This document shows positions 1 to 7,466 of a stretch of 13,735 bases of DNA, piece after piece. The DNA comes from Candidatus Latescibacterota bacterium (GTDB taxonomy: Bacteria; Krumholzibacteriota; Krumholzibacteriia; WVZY01; JAKEHA01). Numbering within the stretch: position 1 is the first letter of the stretch; each line of letters begins with the position of its first letter. Position numbers and translations under genes: made by a program. The stretch is taken from positions 1 to 13,735 of the forward strand of contig JAKEHA010000278.1 in NCBI GenBank assembly GCA_022615275.1, given 5' to 3'. The notes under the pieces were generated by a model. It saw only the letters and a list, made by a program, of their open reading frames with translations, was not told where the DNA came from and searched no databases.

Positions 1-1929
1 ATTTCCGAACCCGACGAGTTCGCGTGGCCGGTCGCTCTGGAGGCGGGACTATCGTCGAACTTCTGCGACTATCGCGAGGGCCGCTACCACGCCGGCGTCG
101 ACGTGCGGACGTACGGACGGGAAGGAGTCCCGTGCCTGGCGGTGGCCGACGGGTGGGTATCGCGCATCCGCGCGTCGTCGCGCGGGTACGGGAAGGCTCT
201 CCACGTCACCCTCGACTCCGGCGTGCAAGTCGTCTACGCGCATCTGGCCGAGTTCGCACCCGCCCTCGAGGACACGCTGTGGGCCGAACAGCTCCGCGCG
301 GGGCGCTACGCCGTCGACGTGGCCATGCCCAAGGGACGCTTTCCGGTCCGGCGCGGGAACGTCCTGGCCTACTCGGGCTCGACGGGTGCCACCGCCCCTC
401 ACCTCCATTTCGAAGTTCGAACTCTCGAGGACGAGCCGCTCAATCCGCTCGCGCACGGGTTGCGGCTGCCGGACCGTGACCGCCCGACCTTCCCGCGCGT
501 CGCGTTCCTCCCGCTCTCCGGCGAGGCGACCGTCGAAGGGAGCCGCTATCCGTTGGAACTCGAACCGCGGCGTGTCTCGCACGGGCGCTACCAGATCGAG
601 GACACGCTGCGATTTTTCGGCGACGTCGGCGTTGCGGCCAGCGTGGTCGACCGGCTCAACGGCCGCTCCGGCCGGCTCGCTCCCTTCGAGCTCGAGGTCT
701 GGGCCGACGGGACGCGGCTGTCACGCTTGACCTTCGAGCGCTTTCGCTTCGACGAAGTCAAGCACGTGGACCTGGCCCTCGACATGGCTGCGTTGCGCGT
801 GCGCGGAACGGACATGTACACGCTCTACCAACGGGCGGGGGACGCGCGCGAGCGCGCGGAATTCCTGCGTAACGGCCGCATCTCGCCCGCGCCTTCGACG
901 CGGCGCCTCCACGAGGGCCGGTTGGTGGCGTTCGACGCGGCCGGGAACCGCTCCGAGGTCGCGTTCCATTATATGGACTCTCTCTTGGTCGACACCGGTC
1001 GCGGCGAGAAACGCCGCCGGCTCACCGGACAGCGATGGCGCCAGAGCCACCTCGCCGTCGACCTCTGCGGCGCGTACTTCCAACGCGACTTCGCGAGCGT
1101 ACCGGTGCACGACGTTCGCCACCTCCTGACCGAACGGCGGCACGCGGACGAGCACGCCGCCCACGAAGACACGCTTCTCTTGCGCGCGAGCGAACTGTTG
1201 GGGCGCATTCGGCCCATCGCGCGGGTGGAAGCCGGCGACACCGCGACGGCGTGGTTCTCCGCCGTGCCGGCGGCCGAGACGGGTCGCATCCCGTTTTCGC
1301 CGGTCGGCTTTGAGCTCGTGTATGTCGCGGACGCCGTGTACGCGGACGCGGTGGTATTCGCGCGCACGGAAGGGAAGGCCGACGCGGGGCGGCAGGAATC
1401 GCTGCGAGCGCGCTCGCGCGCGGCTCGCCTGGGTCCGGCCGGGCTGGTGCTCAAGCACAACGCAACCGTGCGCTTTCCGATCGAGGCGCCCGGCCCGCGC
1501 GACGGGGTGTTTCGAAGCGGGGAAAACGGAGGCTCGTGGTCGTACCTGCCGACCACCGCGGACTCCGCGGGGCTCTCCGCCGCCATCGACCGGCCGGGCG
1601 TCTTCGCCGTTTTTCGCGACGAGGCCGCCCCCTGGCTCGGCACCGTAAGGGTCGTGGGGGTTTCGTCCTACGCGACCGGGGCCGCCGGATACGAGATCCA
1701 CGTGCCCGTCGACGACGAGGGCTCCGGATTCGACGACGCGCGTTCGGAGGTATACGTGGGTGGAATCAAACAAATTTGGCGCTGGGACTTCGTGGCCAAA
1801 AAAATGATTGTGGCCCTGCGCGACGATTCTATAATCGGGCCGCAACCCGTCCGCGTCGTCGCCTTCGACCGTATCGGCAATTCGTCGAGCCTCGACGCCA
1901 CCGTCACCATTGCATCGCGCGCGCCGTGA
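1..1929 (+). CDS. M23 (LytM-type) zinc metallopeptidase with long C-terminal extension, 5'-partial
   Basis: The reading frame is open from base 1, so the start codon and any signal peptide lie upstream; 642 residues are visible. The first ~147 form an M23 peptidase domain, a family that cleaves peptidoglycan cross-links in the periplasm. Zinc ligands are in place: H30 and D34 in HAGVD, and H136 in PHLHFEVR. H134 of the same HxH and H81 in VYAHL complete the active site, so the enzyme looks catalytically competent rather than a degenerate EnvC/NlpD-like activator. The next ~490 residues are beta-rich, with no recognised catalytic motif. The last ~90 (about 550-638) look like an Ig-like sandwich with a 'W.WD...L..G...V...D..GN' pattern. 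It ends 10 nt before dnaE and is probably co-transcribed with it. The peptidase assignment is firm; the substrate and the role of the extension are unknown. Confidence 0.88.
   Translation: MSEPDEFAWPVALEAGLSSNFCDYREGRYHAGVDVRTYGREGVPCLAVADGWVSRIRASSRGYGKALHVTLDSGVQVVYAHLAEFAPALEDTLWAEQLRAGRYAVDVAMPKGRFPVRRGNVLAYSGSTGATAPHLHFEVRTLEDEPLNPLAHGLRLPDRDRPTFPRVAFLPLSGEATVEGSRYPLELEPRRVSHGRYQIEDTLRFFGDVGVAASVVDRLNGRSGRLAPFELEVWADGTRLSRLTFERFRFDEVKHVDLALDMAALRVRGTDMYTLYQRAGDARERAEFLRNGRISPAPSTRRLHEGRLVAFDAAGNRSEVAFHYMDSLLVDTGRGEKRRRLTGQRWRQSHLAVDLCGAYFQRDFASVPVHDVRHLLTERRHADEHAAHEDTLLLRASELLGRIRPIARVEAGDTATAWFSAVPAAETGRIPFSPVGFELVYVADAVYADAVVFARTEGKADAGRQESLRARSRAARLGPAGLVLKHNATVRFPIEAPGPRDGVFRSGENGGSWSYLPTTADSAGLSAAIDRPGVFAVFRDEAAPWLGTVRVVGVSSYATGAAGYEIHVPVDDEGSGFDDARSEVYVGGIKQIWRWDFVAKKMIVALRDDSIIGPQPVRVVAFDRIGNSSSLDATVTIASRAP
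1808..1835 (+). promoter_or_regulatory. possible internal promoter for dnaE
   Basis: A perfect TATAAT (1830-1835) lies 16 nt downstream of TTGTGG (1808-1813). It sits in the 3' end of the M23 gene, about 105 nt before the dnaE start. The surrounding 1765-1835 stretch is more A+T-rich than the rest of the gene and includes a run of seven A. The -35 match is weak and the spacer is one base short. The site is also coding sequence, so a chance match is quite possible. Confidence 0.25.
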
Positions 1930-1939
1930 GCAGGTCACC

Positions 1940-4900
1940 ATGCCCGCACCGTTCGTTCATCTACACGCCCATTCCGAGTTCAGCCTGCTCGACGGGTCGA
2001 TCAAGGTCGAAGATCTCGTGCGCCGCGCGTGCGAGCTCGACATGCCCGCGATCGCGCTGACGGACCACGGCAGCCTCTTCGGACTGATTCATTTCTACAG
2101 GGCGGCCAAGAAGCACGGCGCCAAACCGATCCTGGGCATGGAGGCATACATCACGCGCGGGAGCCGCCACGACCGCGGGCGCAAGAAGGGCGAGCCGTCG
2201 CACACCGACCACCTGATTCTCCTCGCGCGCAATCTCGAGGGCTATCACAACCTCATCAAGCTCTCGTCGATCGCGTACCTCGAGGGGTTCTACTACAAGC
2301 CGCGCATCGACTTCGACGTGCTGTCGTCCCACGCCGGAGGATTGATCGGGACCACGGCGTGCCTGCGCGGAACGGTCGCGCAGGCGGCGCTGCACGAGGG
2401 CTTCGAGCAGGCGTGCGAGACCGCACTCCGTTACCGCGACACCTTTGGCGAGGGGAACTTCTACGTCGAGATGCAGGACCACGGCCTCGAACCGCAGAAG
2501 CAACTGAACGAAATCTACCGCCGCCTGGCGAAGGAGACCGGGCTCCCGCTGACGGTGTCTAACGACGTCCACTACTTGCACAAGGACGACGCCGAGGCGC
2601 ACGAGGTGCTCCTGTGTTTGCAAACCGGGAGCGATATCGACGACCCGCGCCGCTTCCGCTTCACGACCAACGAGCTCTACTTCAAGACGCCCGAGGAGAT
2701 GCGGGCGCTGTTCCCGGACGACGCCGAAGCACTCGCCAACACGGTGGCGATCGCGGAGCGCTGTGACGTAGAGCTGCGCGAAGGTGCGCTGCACCTCCCG
2801 CGCTTTCCGCTCCCCGAAGGCTTCGCGTCCAACGACGACTACTTGCGGCACCTCGCCTACCAGGGCATCGCACGCCGCTACCGCGACACCACCGACGCCA
2901 TGCGAGAGCGCGTCGACTTCGAATTGTCCGTGATCGCGAAGATGGGCTTCGCCGGCTATTTCCTCATCGTGCGCGACATCGTCGACCACGCCCGCTCGAA
3001 GGGGATTCCGGTCGGGCCCGGACGCGGAAGCGCGGCCGGCAGCCTGGTCACCTACGCGGTGGGAATCACCGACGTCGACCCGCTCGCGCACGGGCTCCTG
3101 TTCGAGCGCATGCTCAACCCGGAGCGCGTGAGCATGCCCGACATCGACATCGACTTCTGCTTCGAGCGCCGCGACGAAGTGATTCGCTACGTGATCGAGC
3201 GCTACGGCCAGGACAACGTGTGTCAGATCATTACCTTCGGAACCATGGCGGCCAAGGCGGTGGTGCGCGACGTGGGGCGCGTGCTCAAGATTCCCTACGA
3301 CGAGGTGGACCGCATGGCCAAGCTGATCCCGGGCACGCCGGGGACCTCGCTCAAGGAATCGATCGAGAACATCGGCGACTTGAAGACGCTCGTCGACAAC
3401 AGCCCCGCCTACCGGCGCCTGATGAAGCTCTCGCTCACGCTGGAAGGTCTTTCGCGCCACGCTTCCACCCACGCGGCCGGCATGATCATCACGCCCACCC
3501 CGCTCGTCAATCACGTGCCGCTCTACAAATCGAACCGGGACGAAATCACGACCCAGTACGACATGAAGAGTATCGACGCGATCGGTCTGTTGAAGATCGA
3601 CGTGCTGGGACTGCGCACGCTCACGGTAATCGACAAGACGCTGCGCATGGTGGGGGAGAACCACGGGCGCGCGCTGACCGTGGAAGACATTCCCATGGAG
3701 GACGAGAAGGCCTACGACCTCCTGCGTGCGGGGCGGACGGTGGGCGTGTTCCAGCTCGAAAGCGAAGGGATGCGCGAACTCCTGAAGAACTTGAAGCCGA
3801 CCGCGTTCCACGACGTGGTGGCGGTCAACGCGCTCTATCGCCCGGGTCCTTTGGGCAGCGGCATGGTGACGACCTTCGTCGACTGCAAACACGGGCGCAA
3901 GGAGATCGTCTACGAGCTCGAGATCCTGAAGCCGATCCTGGCCGACACCTACGGCGTCATTCTGTACCAGGAGCAGGTGATGCGCATCGCGAGCGATTTG
4001 GCCGGCTTTTCCCTGGGCGAAGCCGACCTTTTGCGCAAGGCGATGGGGAAGAAACAGAAGGACGTGATGGCGGAGCAGCGCAAGCGCTTCGTCGAAGGCG
4101 CGCGCGCGCGCGGCGTCCACAAGGCGATCGCGGAGAAGATCTTCACGCAGATGGAGAAGTTCGCCGAGTATGGTTTCAACAAGTCGCACTCGGCCGCCTA
4201 CGCCGTGCTCTCGATTCGCACCGCGTACTTGAAGGCGCACTACCCGGCGGAGTTCATGGCCGCCACCATGTCGAGCGAAATCGACGACACTGACCGCATC
4301 ACGGTACTGCTCGACGACTGCCGCGACATGGGCATCGAGGTGGTTCCGCCCAATATCAACACCTGCGATCCGGATTTTCGCGCGCGCGACGGGTGCATTT
4401 TCTACGGGCTGGGAGCGGTGAAGAACGTGGGCCTGTCCGCGGTCGAGACGCTGGTCGCCGAGCGCAACGAGGGCGGGGCCTTCCGCTCGTTGGAAAACGT
4501 GTGTAGCCGCTTGAACTCTCGCGTGATCACCAAGCGGGTGTACGAGAGCCTGATCGCGGCGGGTGCGATGGACACACTGCCCGGCGACCGCGCGCAGAAG
4601 ACGGCCGCGCTCGAGACCGTCATGGAGCGCGCGGCGCGTTCCTTTCGCGACGCCGAGCGCGGGCAGTTCGGCCTGTTCGGGGGCGCGGTGGAACCCGAGG
4701 AGGCGCCGCTGCCCGCGGTCGAGCCGTGGAGCGCGCAGGATCAGCTGCAAAAGGAGAAAGAGGCGCTCGGTTTCTTTCTCACCGGGCACCCGCTCGACCG
4801 CTATCGCGACTTGATCACCATGATACGCACCACGTCGTCGAAAGATCTCAAGGAGATGCCGGGCGGTGAGCGCGCGTTGATCGGCGGGCTCGTGACCGCG

Positions 4901-5383
4901 GTCAAGATGACGACCGACCGCAACCAGCGTCCGATGGCCTTCGTCACCATCGAGGACCCGGAAGGCCAGGCCGAGGTGGTCATGTTCAGCGACGTGCTCG
5001 AGAAGTCGCGGCGCTTCGTGGCGGAGAACAACGTGATCCTGGTCGACGGACGCGTCTCGCGGCGCAACGGCGGCGACGGCAAGGTGCTGGTCAACTCGGT
5101 GCTGCCGATCGGCGAGGACGCGGGTCCCACCTGGCGCGAGGTGCACGTTACCATCGACCTCGATCTGATGGGCGAGGAACGCGTAGACGACCTCAAGAGG
5201 ACGCTCTCGGGCCACGCCGGCGACGCCCGCGTGTTCTTCCACGTGCGCGAAGGCGGCCGGCGCGCGTACGTGATTCGCGCCCGCAGCCAGGGCGTACGCG
5301 TGGACCCCGCTCTATTGTCGGGGCTGGCGGCGTCGGTGGGTGCGAGCAACGTGCGCCTGGTCGCCGCGGGAATGGGAGCGTGA
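1940..5383 (+). CDS. dnaE: DNA polymerase III alpha subunit (replicative polymerase)
   Basis: This is the catalytic subunit of the replicative polymerase. It has 1147 residues, close to the 1160 of E. coli DnaE. The ATG at 1940 is chosen because MPAPFVHLHAHSEFSLLDG is the usual DnaE N-terminus; a TTG at 1910 in frame would only add ten non-conserved residues. The N-terminal PHP domain (about 5-285) keeps all nine expected metal ligands: H9, H11, D18, H43, E68, H91, C141, D209 and H211. The polymerase core shows GPGRGSAAGS (from G359), the catalytic aspartates D401 and D403 in PDIDIDF, and D554 in KIDVLGLRT. A clamp-binding motif QFGLF is at 909-913, and an OB fold starts near 975. It lies 10 nt after the M23 gene with only a weak AGG ribosome site, so translation may be coupled. 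Its stop overlaps the next gene by 4 nt. Confidence 0.98.
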   Translation: MPAPFVHLHAHSEFSLLDGSIKVEDLVRRACELDMPAIALTDHGSLFGLIHFYRAAKKHGAKPILGMEAYITRGSRHDRGRKKGEPSHTDHLILLARNLEGYHNLIKLSSIAYLEGFYYKPRIDFDVLSSHAGGLIGTTACLRGTVAQAALHEGFEQACETALRYRDTFGEGNFYVEMQDHGLEPQKQLNEIYRRLAKETGLPLTVSNDVHYLHKDDAEAHEVLLCLQTGSDIDDPRRFRFTTNELYFKTPEEMRALFPDDAEALANTVAIAERCDVELREGALHLPRFPLPEGFASNDDYLRHLAYQGIARRYRDTTDAMRERVDFELSVIAKMGFAGYFLIVRDIVDHARSKGIPVGPGRGSAAGSLVTYAVGITDVDPLAHGLLFERMLNPERVSMPDIDIDFCFERRDEVIRYVIERYGQDNVCQIITFGTMAAKAVVRDVGRVLKIPYDEVDRMAKLIPGTPGTSLKESIENIGDLKTLVDNSPAYRRLMKLSLTLEGLSRHASTHAAGMIITPTPLVNHVPLYKSNRDEITTQYDMKSIDAIGLLKIDVLGLRTLTVIDKTLRMVGENHGRALTVEDIPMEDEKAYDLLRAGRTVGVFQLESEGMRELLKNLKPTAFHDVVAVNALYRPGPLGSGMVTTFVDCKHGRKEIVYELEILKPILADTYGVILYQEQVMRIASDLAGFSLGEADLLRKAMGKKQKDVMAEQRKRFVEGARARGVHKAIAEKIFTQMEKFAEYGFNKSHSAAYAVLSIRTAYLKAHYPAEFMAATMSSEIDDTDRITVLLDDCRDMGIEVVPPNINTCDPDFRARDGCIFYGLGAVKNVGLSAVETLVAERNEGGAFRSLENVCSRLNSRVITKRVYESLIAAGAMDTLPGDRAQKTAALETVMERAARSFRDAERGQFGLFGGAVEPEEAPLPAVEPWSAQDQLQKEKEALGFFLTGHPLDRYRDLITMIRTTSSKDLKEMPGGERALIGGLVTAVKMTTDRNQRPMAFVTIEDPEGQAEVVMFSDVLEKSRRFVAENNVILVDGRVSRRNGGDGKVLVNSVLPIGEDAGPTWREVHVTIDLDLMGEERVDDLKRTLSGHAGDARVFFHVREGGRRAYVIRARSQGVRVDPALLSGLAASVGASNVRLVAAGMGA

Positions 5384-6138
5384 CGCGCGTGCGCGCGGCG
5401 TCACTCTCTCTGGTACTGTTGGCGGCGTGCGCGAGCGCCGCGCGCGCCGGACTCGATCAGTCCGTCGACAACGCGCGCTATCCCACCGCGGGCATCGTTG
5501 CGCACCGCGAGTACCGTGCCATGGGACGCGCCACACCCGAGAGCTGCGCGCTCTTCGGCGGGCGCGTGGGCTTCAAGGACGTCGCGCACGTCGGCGTCTT
5601 CTACGGCGCCTTCAATCTCATCGATCGTGGCGACCCCGTCTTCTACGACCACGTGGGCTTCGACGTGCGCGTGCGGCTCGCCGCGGAGTCGCGTTGGCCC
5701 GCGCTGTCGGCCGGCTTCGACTCGCAAGGGTGGGGCCCGTACAACGGCGACTTGAAGCGCTACGAACGCAAATCGGTGGGGTTCTACATGGTCGTGAGCA
5801 AGAACTGGCGTTCCTTCGCGGGCGACCTGTCGCTCACCGCGGGTACCAACTATTCGCTCGAAACGCGCGACGACGACCGATCGCCCGACTTCTTCGCCGG
5901 CGCGGACTGGTTCATCGCGCGGCGCGTGTCGTTCCTGGTCGACTTCGACGCCGCGCGCAACGACAACGCGGAGGATGGAATCTACGGCGAGGGCGGGGTG
6001 TACGTCGACGCCGGGGTGCGGGTCCTGCTTGGTCAAACCGTCACTCTAATGCTAGTATTCAGCGACCTGACCGAGAACCTGGCCCCCGGCGGCGAATCGG
6101 GTCGCGAGCTGCAGCTCGTGTTCGCGGACGTATTCTGA
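5380..6138 (+). CDS. predicted small outer-membrane beta-barrel protein
   Basis: The product has 252 residues and no assigned function. The GTG at 5380 overlaps the dnaE stop (GTGA). A second in-frame GTG at 5389 has a GGGAG 10 nt upstream and is an alternative start. The N-terminus is an export signal. It contains both a lipobox-like L-A-A-C (Cys17) and a signal peptidase I-type site after A-R-A (residue 23), so lipoprotein or cleaved barrel cannot be decided by eye. From about residue 55 the chain has alternating hydrophobic and polar strands and many aromatics, for example GFDSQGWGPY and KSVGFYMVVSKNW. It ends ...LVFADVF, a terminal Phe typical of outer-membrane barrels recognised by BamA. 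The style recalls YjbH-type barrels, but I cannot confirm the family. Its place between dnaE and accA suggests shared transcription, not a replication role. Confidence 0.75.
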   Translation: MTRVRAASLSLVLLAACASAARAGLDQSVDNARYPTAGIVAHREYRAMGRATPESCALFGGRVGFKDVAHVGVFYGAFNLIDRGDPVFYDHVGFDVRVRLAAESRWPALSAGFDSQGWGPYNGDLKRYERKSVGFYMVVSKNWRSFAGDLSLTAGTNYSLETRDDDRSPDFFAGADWFIARRVSFLVDFDAARNDNAEDGIYGEGGVYVDAGVRVLLGQTVTLMLVFSDLTENLAPGGESGRELQLVFADVF

Positions 6139-6155
6139 TGCGACACGCGCGCGGC

Positions 6156-6163
6156 AAGGAAGG
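6156..6163 (+). promoter_or_regulatory. ribosome binding site deciding the accA start
   Basis: AAGGAAGG lies 10 nt before the ATG at 6174. It favours that start over the upstream ATG at 6138, which overlaps the previous stop as TGATG and would add 12 non-conserved residues. The 6138 start remains possible through translational coupling. Confidence 0.5.
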
Positions 6164-6173
6164 CGATGCGAAG

Positions 6174-7154
6174 ATGGTGCAGCGAGCCCCCAAGCGTCAC
6201 GTCCTCGATTTCGAGCAGCCTCTGGTGGAGTTGGAAGACAAGATCACCGAGCTCAAGCAGCTCGCCGTCGTTCAAAACGTCTCCGTCGACGAGGAAGTCG
6301 GGCGGTTGTCGGAGAAGGCCGACCGCCTGCGCAACGAGATTTTCGCCAAGCTCACCGCGTGGCAGCAGGTGCAGCTGGCGCGCCACCCGCTGCGTCCCTA
6401 CGCGCTCGACTACGTCTCCGCGCTCAACACGGAGTTCGTCGAGCTGCACGGCGACCGCACCTTCGCCGACGACGCCGCCATCGTGGGCGGGTTCATGACC
6501 CTCAACGACCGGCGCGTGATGATGATCGGACATCAGAAGGGGCGCGACACGCGCGAGAACATCCGCCGTAACTTCGGCATGCCGCAACCGGAGGGCTACC
6601 GCAAGGCCAACCGGCTCATGCGCCTCGCGGAGAAGTTCCACCTTCCCATCGTCACGTTGATCGACACGCCGGGCGCGTATCCGGGGCTCGGCGCCGAGGA
6701 ACGCGGGCAGGCGCTCGCGATCGCGGAGAACTTGAAGCTCATGGCGGGGCTCCGCGTTCCCGTGGTGTCGGTCGTGATCGGCGAAGGCGGCAGCGGGGGA
6801 GCGCTCGCACTCGGGGTCGCGGACCGCATCATCATGCTGCAGCACGCGATCTACTCCGTCATTTCACCGGAAGGATGCGCGGCGATTCTGTGGAAGGACC
6901 AGACCAAGGTGAAAGAGGCGGCCGACGCGCTCAAGCTGACCGCCAAGCACCTGCTTTCCTTCGGGGTGATCGACCGCGTGGTGCCGGAACCGCCGGGCGG
7001 GGCCCACCGCGACCCGGCCGCGATGGCGGACACGCTCGGGCAAGTCCTGTACGAGGAAGTCAATTATTTGTCCCACGTTTCGCCCACGGTGCTGCGCGAG
7101 CGCAGGCTCAAGAAATTCCTCAACATGGGCTACTTCGAGCAAGAATCGCCTTGA
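6174..7154 (+). CDS. accA: acetyl-CoA carboxylase carboxyltransferase subunit alpha
   Basis: With AccD, this cytoplasmic subunit transfers the carboxyl group from carboxybiotin to acetyl-CoA, making malonyl-CoA for fatty-acid synthesis. It has 326 residues from the ATG at 6174, against 319 in E. coli. The N-terminus LDFEQPLVELEDKI matches the family start. Strong family signatures follow: QLARHPLRPYALDYV, GHQKGR, IRRNFGMPQPEGYRKA, IDTPGAYPGLGAEERGQ, GEGGSGGALALG (from residue 203) and SVISPEGCAAILW (from 228). The glycine-rich GEGGSGGA segment is where the crotonase-type fold stabilises the enolate. It has no zinc-ribbon AccD domain, so a separate accD must lie elsewhere. It is the last gene of the packed run from the M23 gene. 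Its stop codon lies within the next promoter's -35 element. Confidence 0.98.
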   Translation: MVQRAPKRHVLDFEQPLVELEDKITELKQLAVVQNVSVDEEVGRLSEKADRLRNEIFAKLTAWQQVQLARHPLRPYALDYVSALNTEFVELHGDRTFADDAAIVGGFMTLNDRRVMMIGHQKGRDTRENIRRNFGMPQPEGYRKANRLMRLAEKFHLPIVTLIDTPGAYPGLGAEERGQALAIAENLKLMAGLRVPVVSVVIGEGGSGGALALGVADRIIMLQHAIYSVISPEGCAAILWKDQTKVKEAADALKLTAKHLLSFGVIDRVVPEPPGGAHRDPAAMADTLGQVLYEEVNYLSHVSPTVLRERRLKKFLNMGYFEQESP

Positions 7155-7180
7155 CCGTCGCCGCGCGCGCGGAGTAACAT
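7151..7180 (+). promoter_or_regulatory. sigma70-like promoter for the zinc-ribbon / C25 peptidase genes
   Basis: TTGACC (7151-7156) and TAACAT (7175-7180) are separated by 18 nt. The -35 overlaps the accA stop codon. The -10 sits in a local A+T-rich stretch within very GC-rich sequence. Transcription would start near 7187, giving a leader of about 44 nt before the ATG at 7231. The same layout recurs at 11367-11396, which raises confidence in both. Confidence 0.55.
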
Positions 7181-7230
7181 CTTTCTCAGATTGAAGTTAT
7201 CCCGCCCCTAGTTCCGTCGAGGTGTCCCCT

Positions 7231-7404
7231 ATGGTCCGACCCGAGCTCCTGGAGATTCTGGCGTGCCCGAAGTGCAAGGAGAAGGTCGTGTTGGACGAGC
7301 GGGGACGGTACCTCGTGTGCGTGAAGTGCCGGATTCGTTATCCGGTCAACGAGCACGGGATACCGATCATGCTCATCGAGCGGGCGGAACCCCTGGACGC
7401 GTAG
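7231..7404 (+). CDS. Trm112/YcaR-like small zinc-ribbon protein
   Basis: The product has 57 residues. It begins with the family's typical 'LLEILACPKCK' and carries two CxxC knuckles, C-P-K-C and C-V-K-C, separated by a short beta hairpin. They would bind one zinc. It continues with R-I-R-Y-P-V and G-I-P-I-M-L, the usual tail of this UPF0434/Trm112-like family. Eukaryotic and archaeal Trm112 activates methyltransferases; the role of the short bacterial forms is poorly defined, so no substrate is claimed. The ATG at 7231 is preferred over GTG at 7222 because GAGG (7219-7222) lies 8 nt upstream of it and overlaps the GTG. It is the first gene after the 7151 promoter and precedes the C25 peptidase by 62 nt, so it may be co-transcribed with it. 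Confidence 0.88.
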   Translation: MVRPELLEILACPKCKEKVVLDERGRYLVCVKCRIRYPVNEHGIPIMLIERAEPLDA

Positions 7405-7466
7405 AGGAGCCCTTGAGCAACCGGCGGCACGCGATTCGCGACGTCCGCCCCGATCGTTCCGGCAGC

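Noticed and set aside
1798..1804. Run of seven A as a programmed frameshift site
   Set aside because: The run is in the wrong phase for the usual A-AAA-AAA slip, and the zero frame continues normally to a sensible end. It is only of note as a sequencing-error risk.
1961..5242. A 1093-codon open frame on the minus strand across dnaE
   Set aside because: Mirror frame of a GC-rich gene. It is Arg/His/Val-rich without any recognisable motif, while the plus strand encodes unmistakable DnaE.
5340..6137. accA frame open far upstream, into the barrel gene
   Set aside because: The upstream part is Arg-rich with no homology to AccA. The family N-terminus LDFEQP begins just after ATG 6174.
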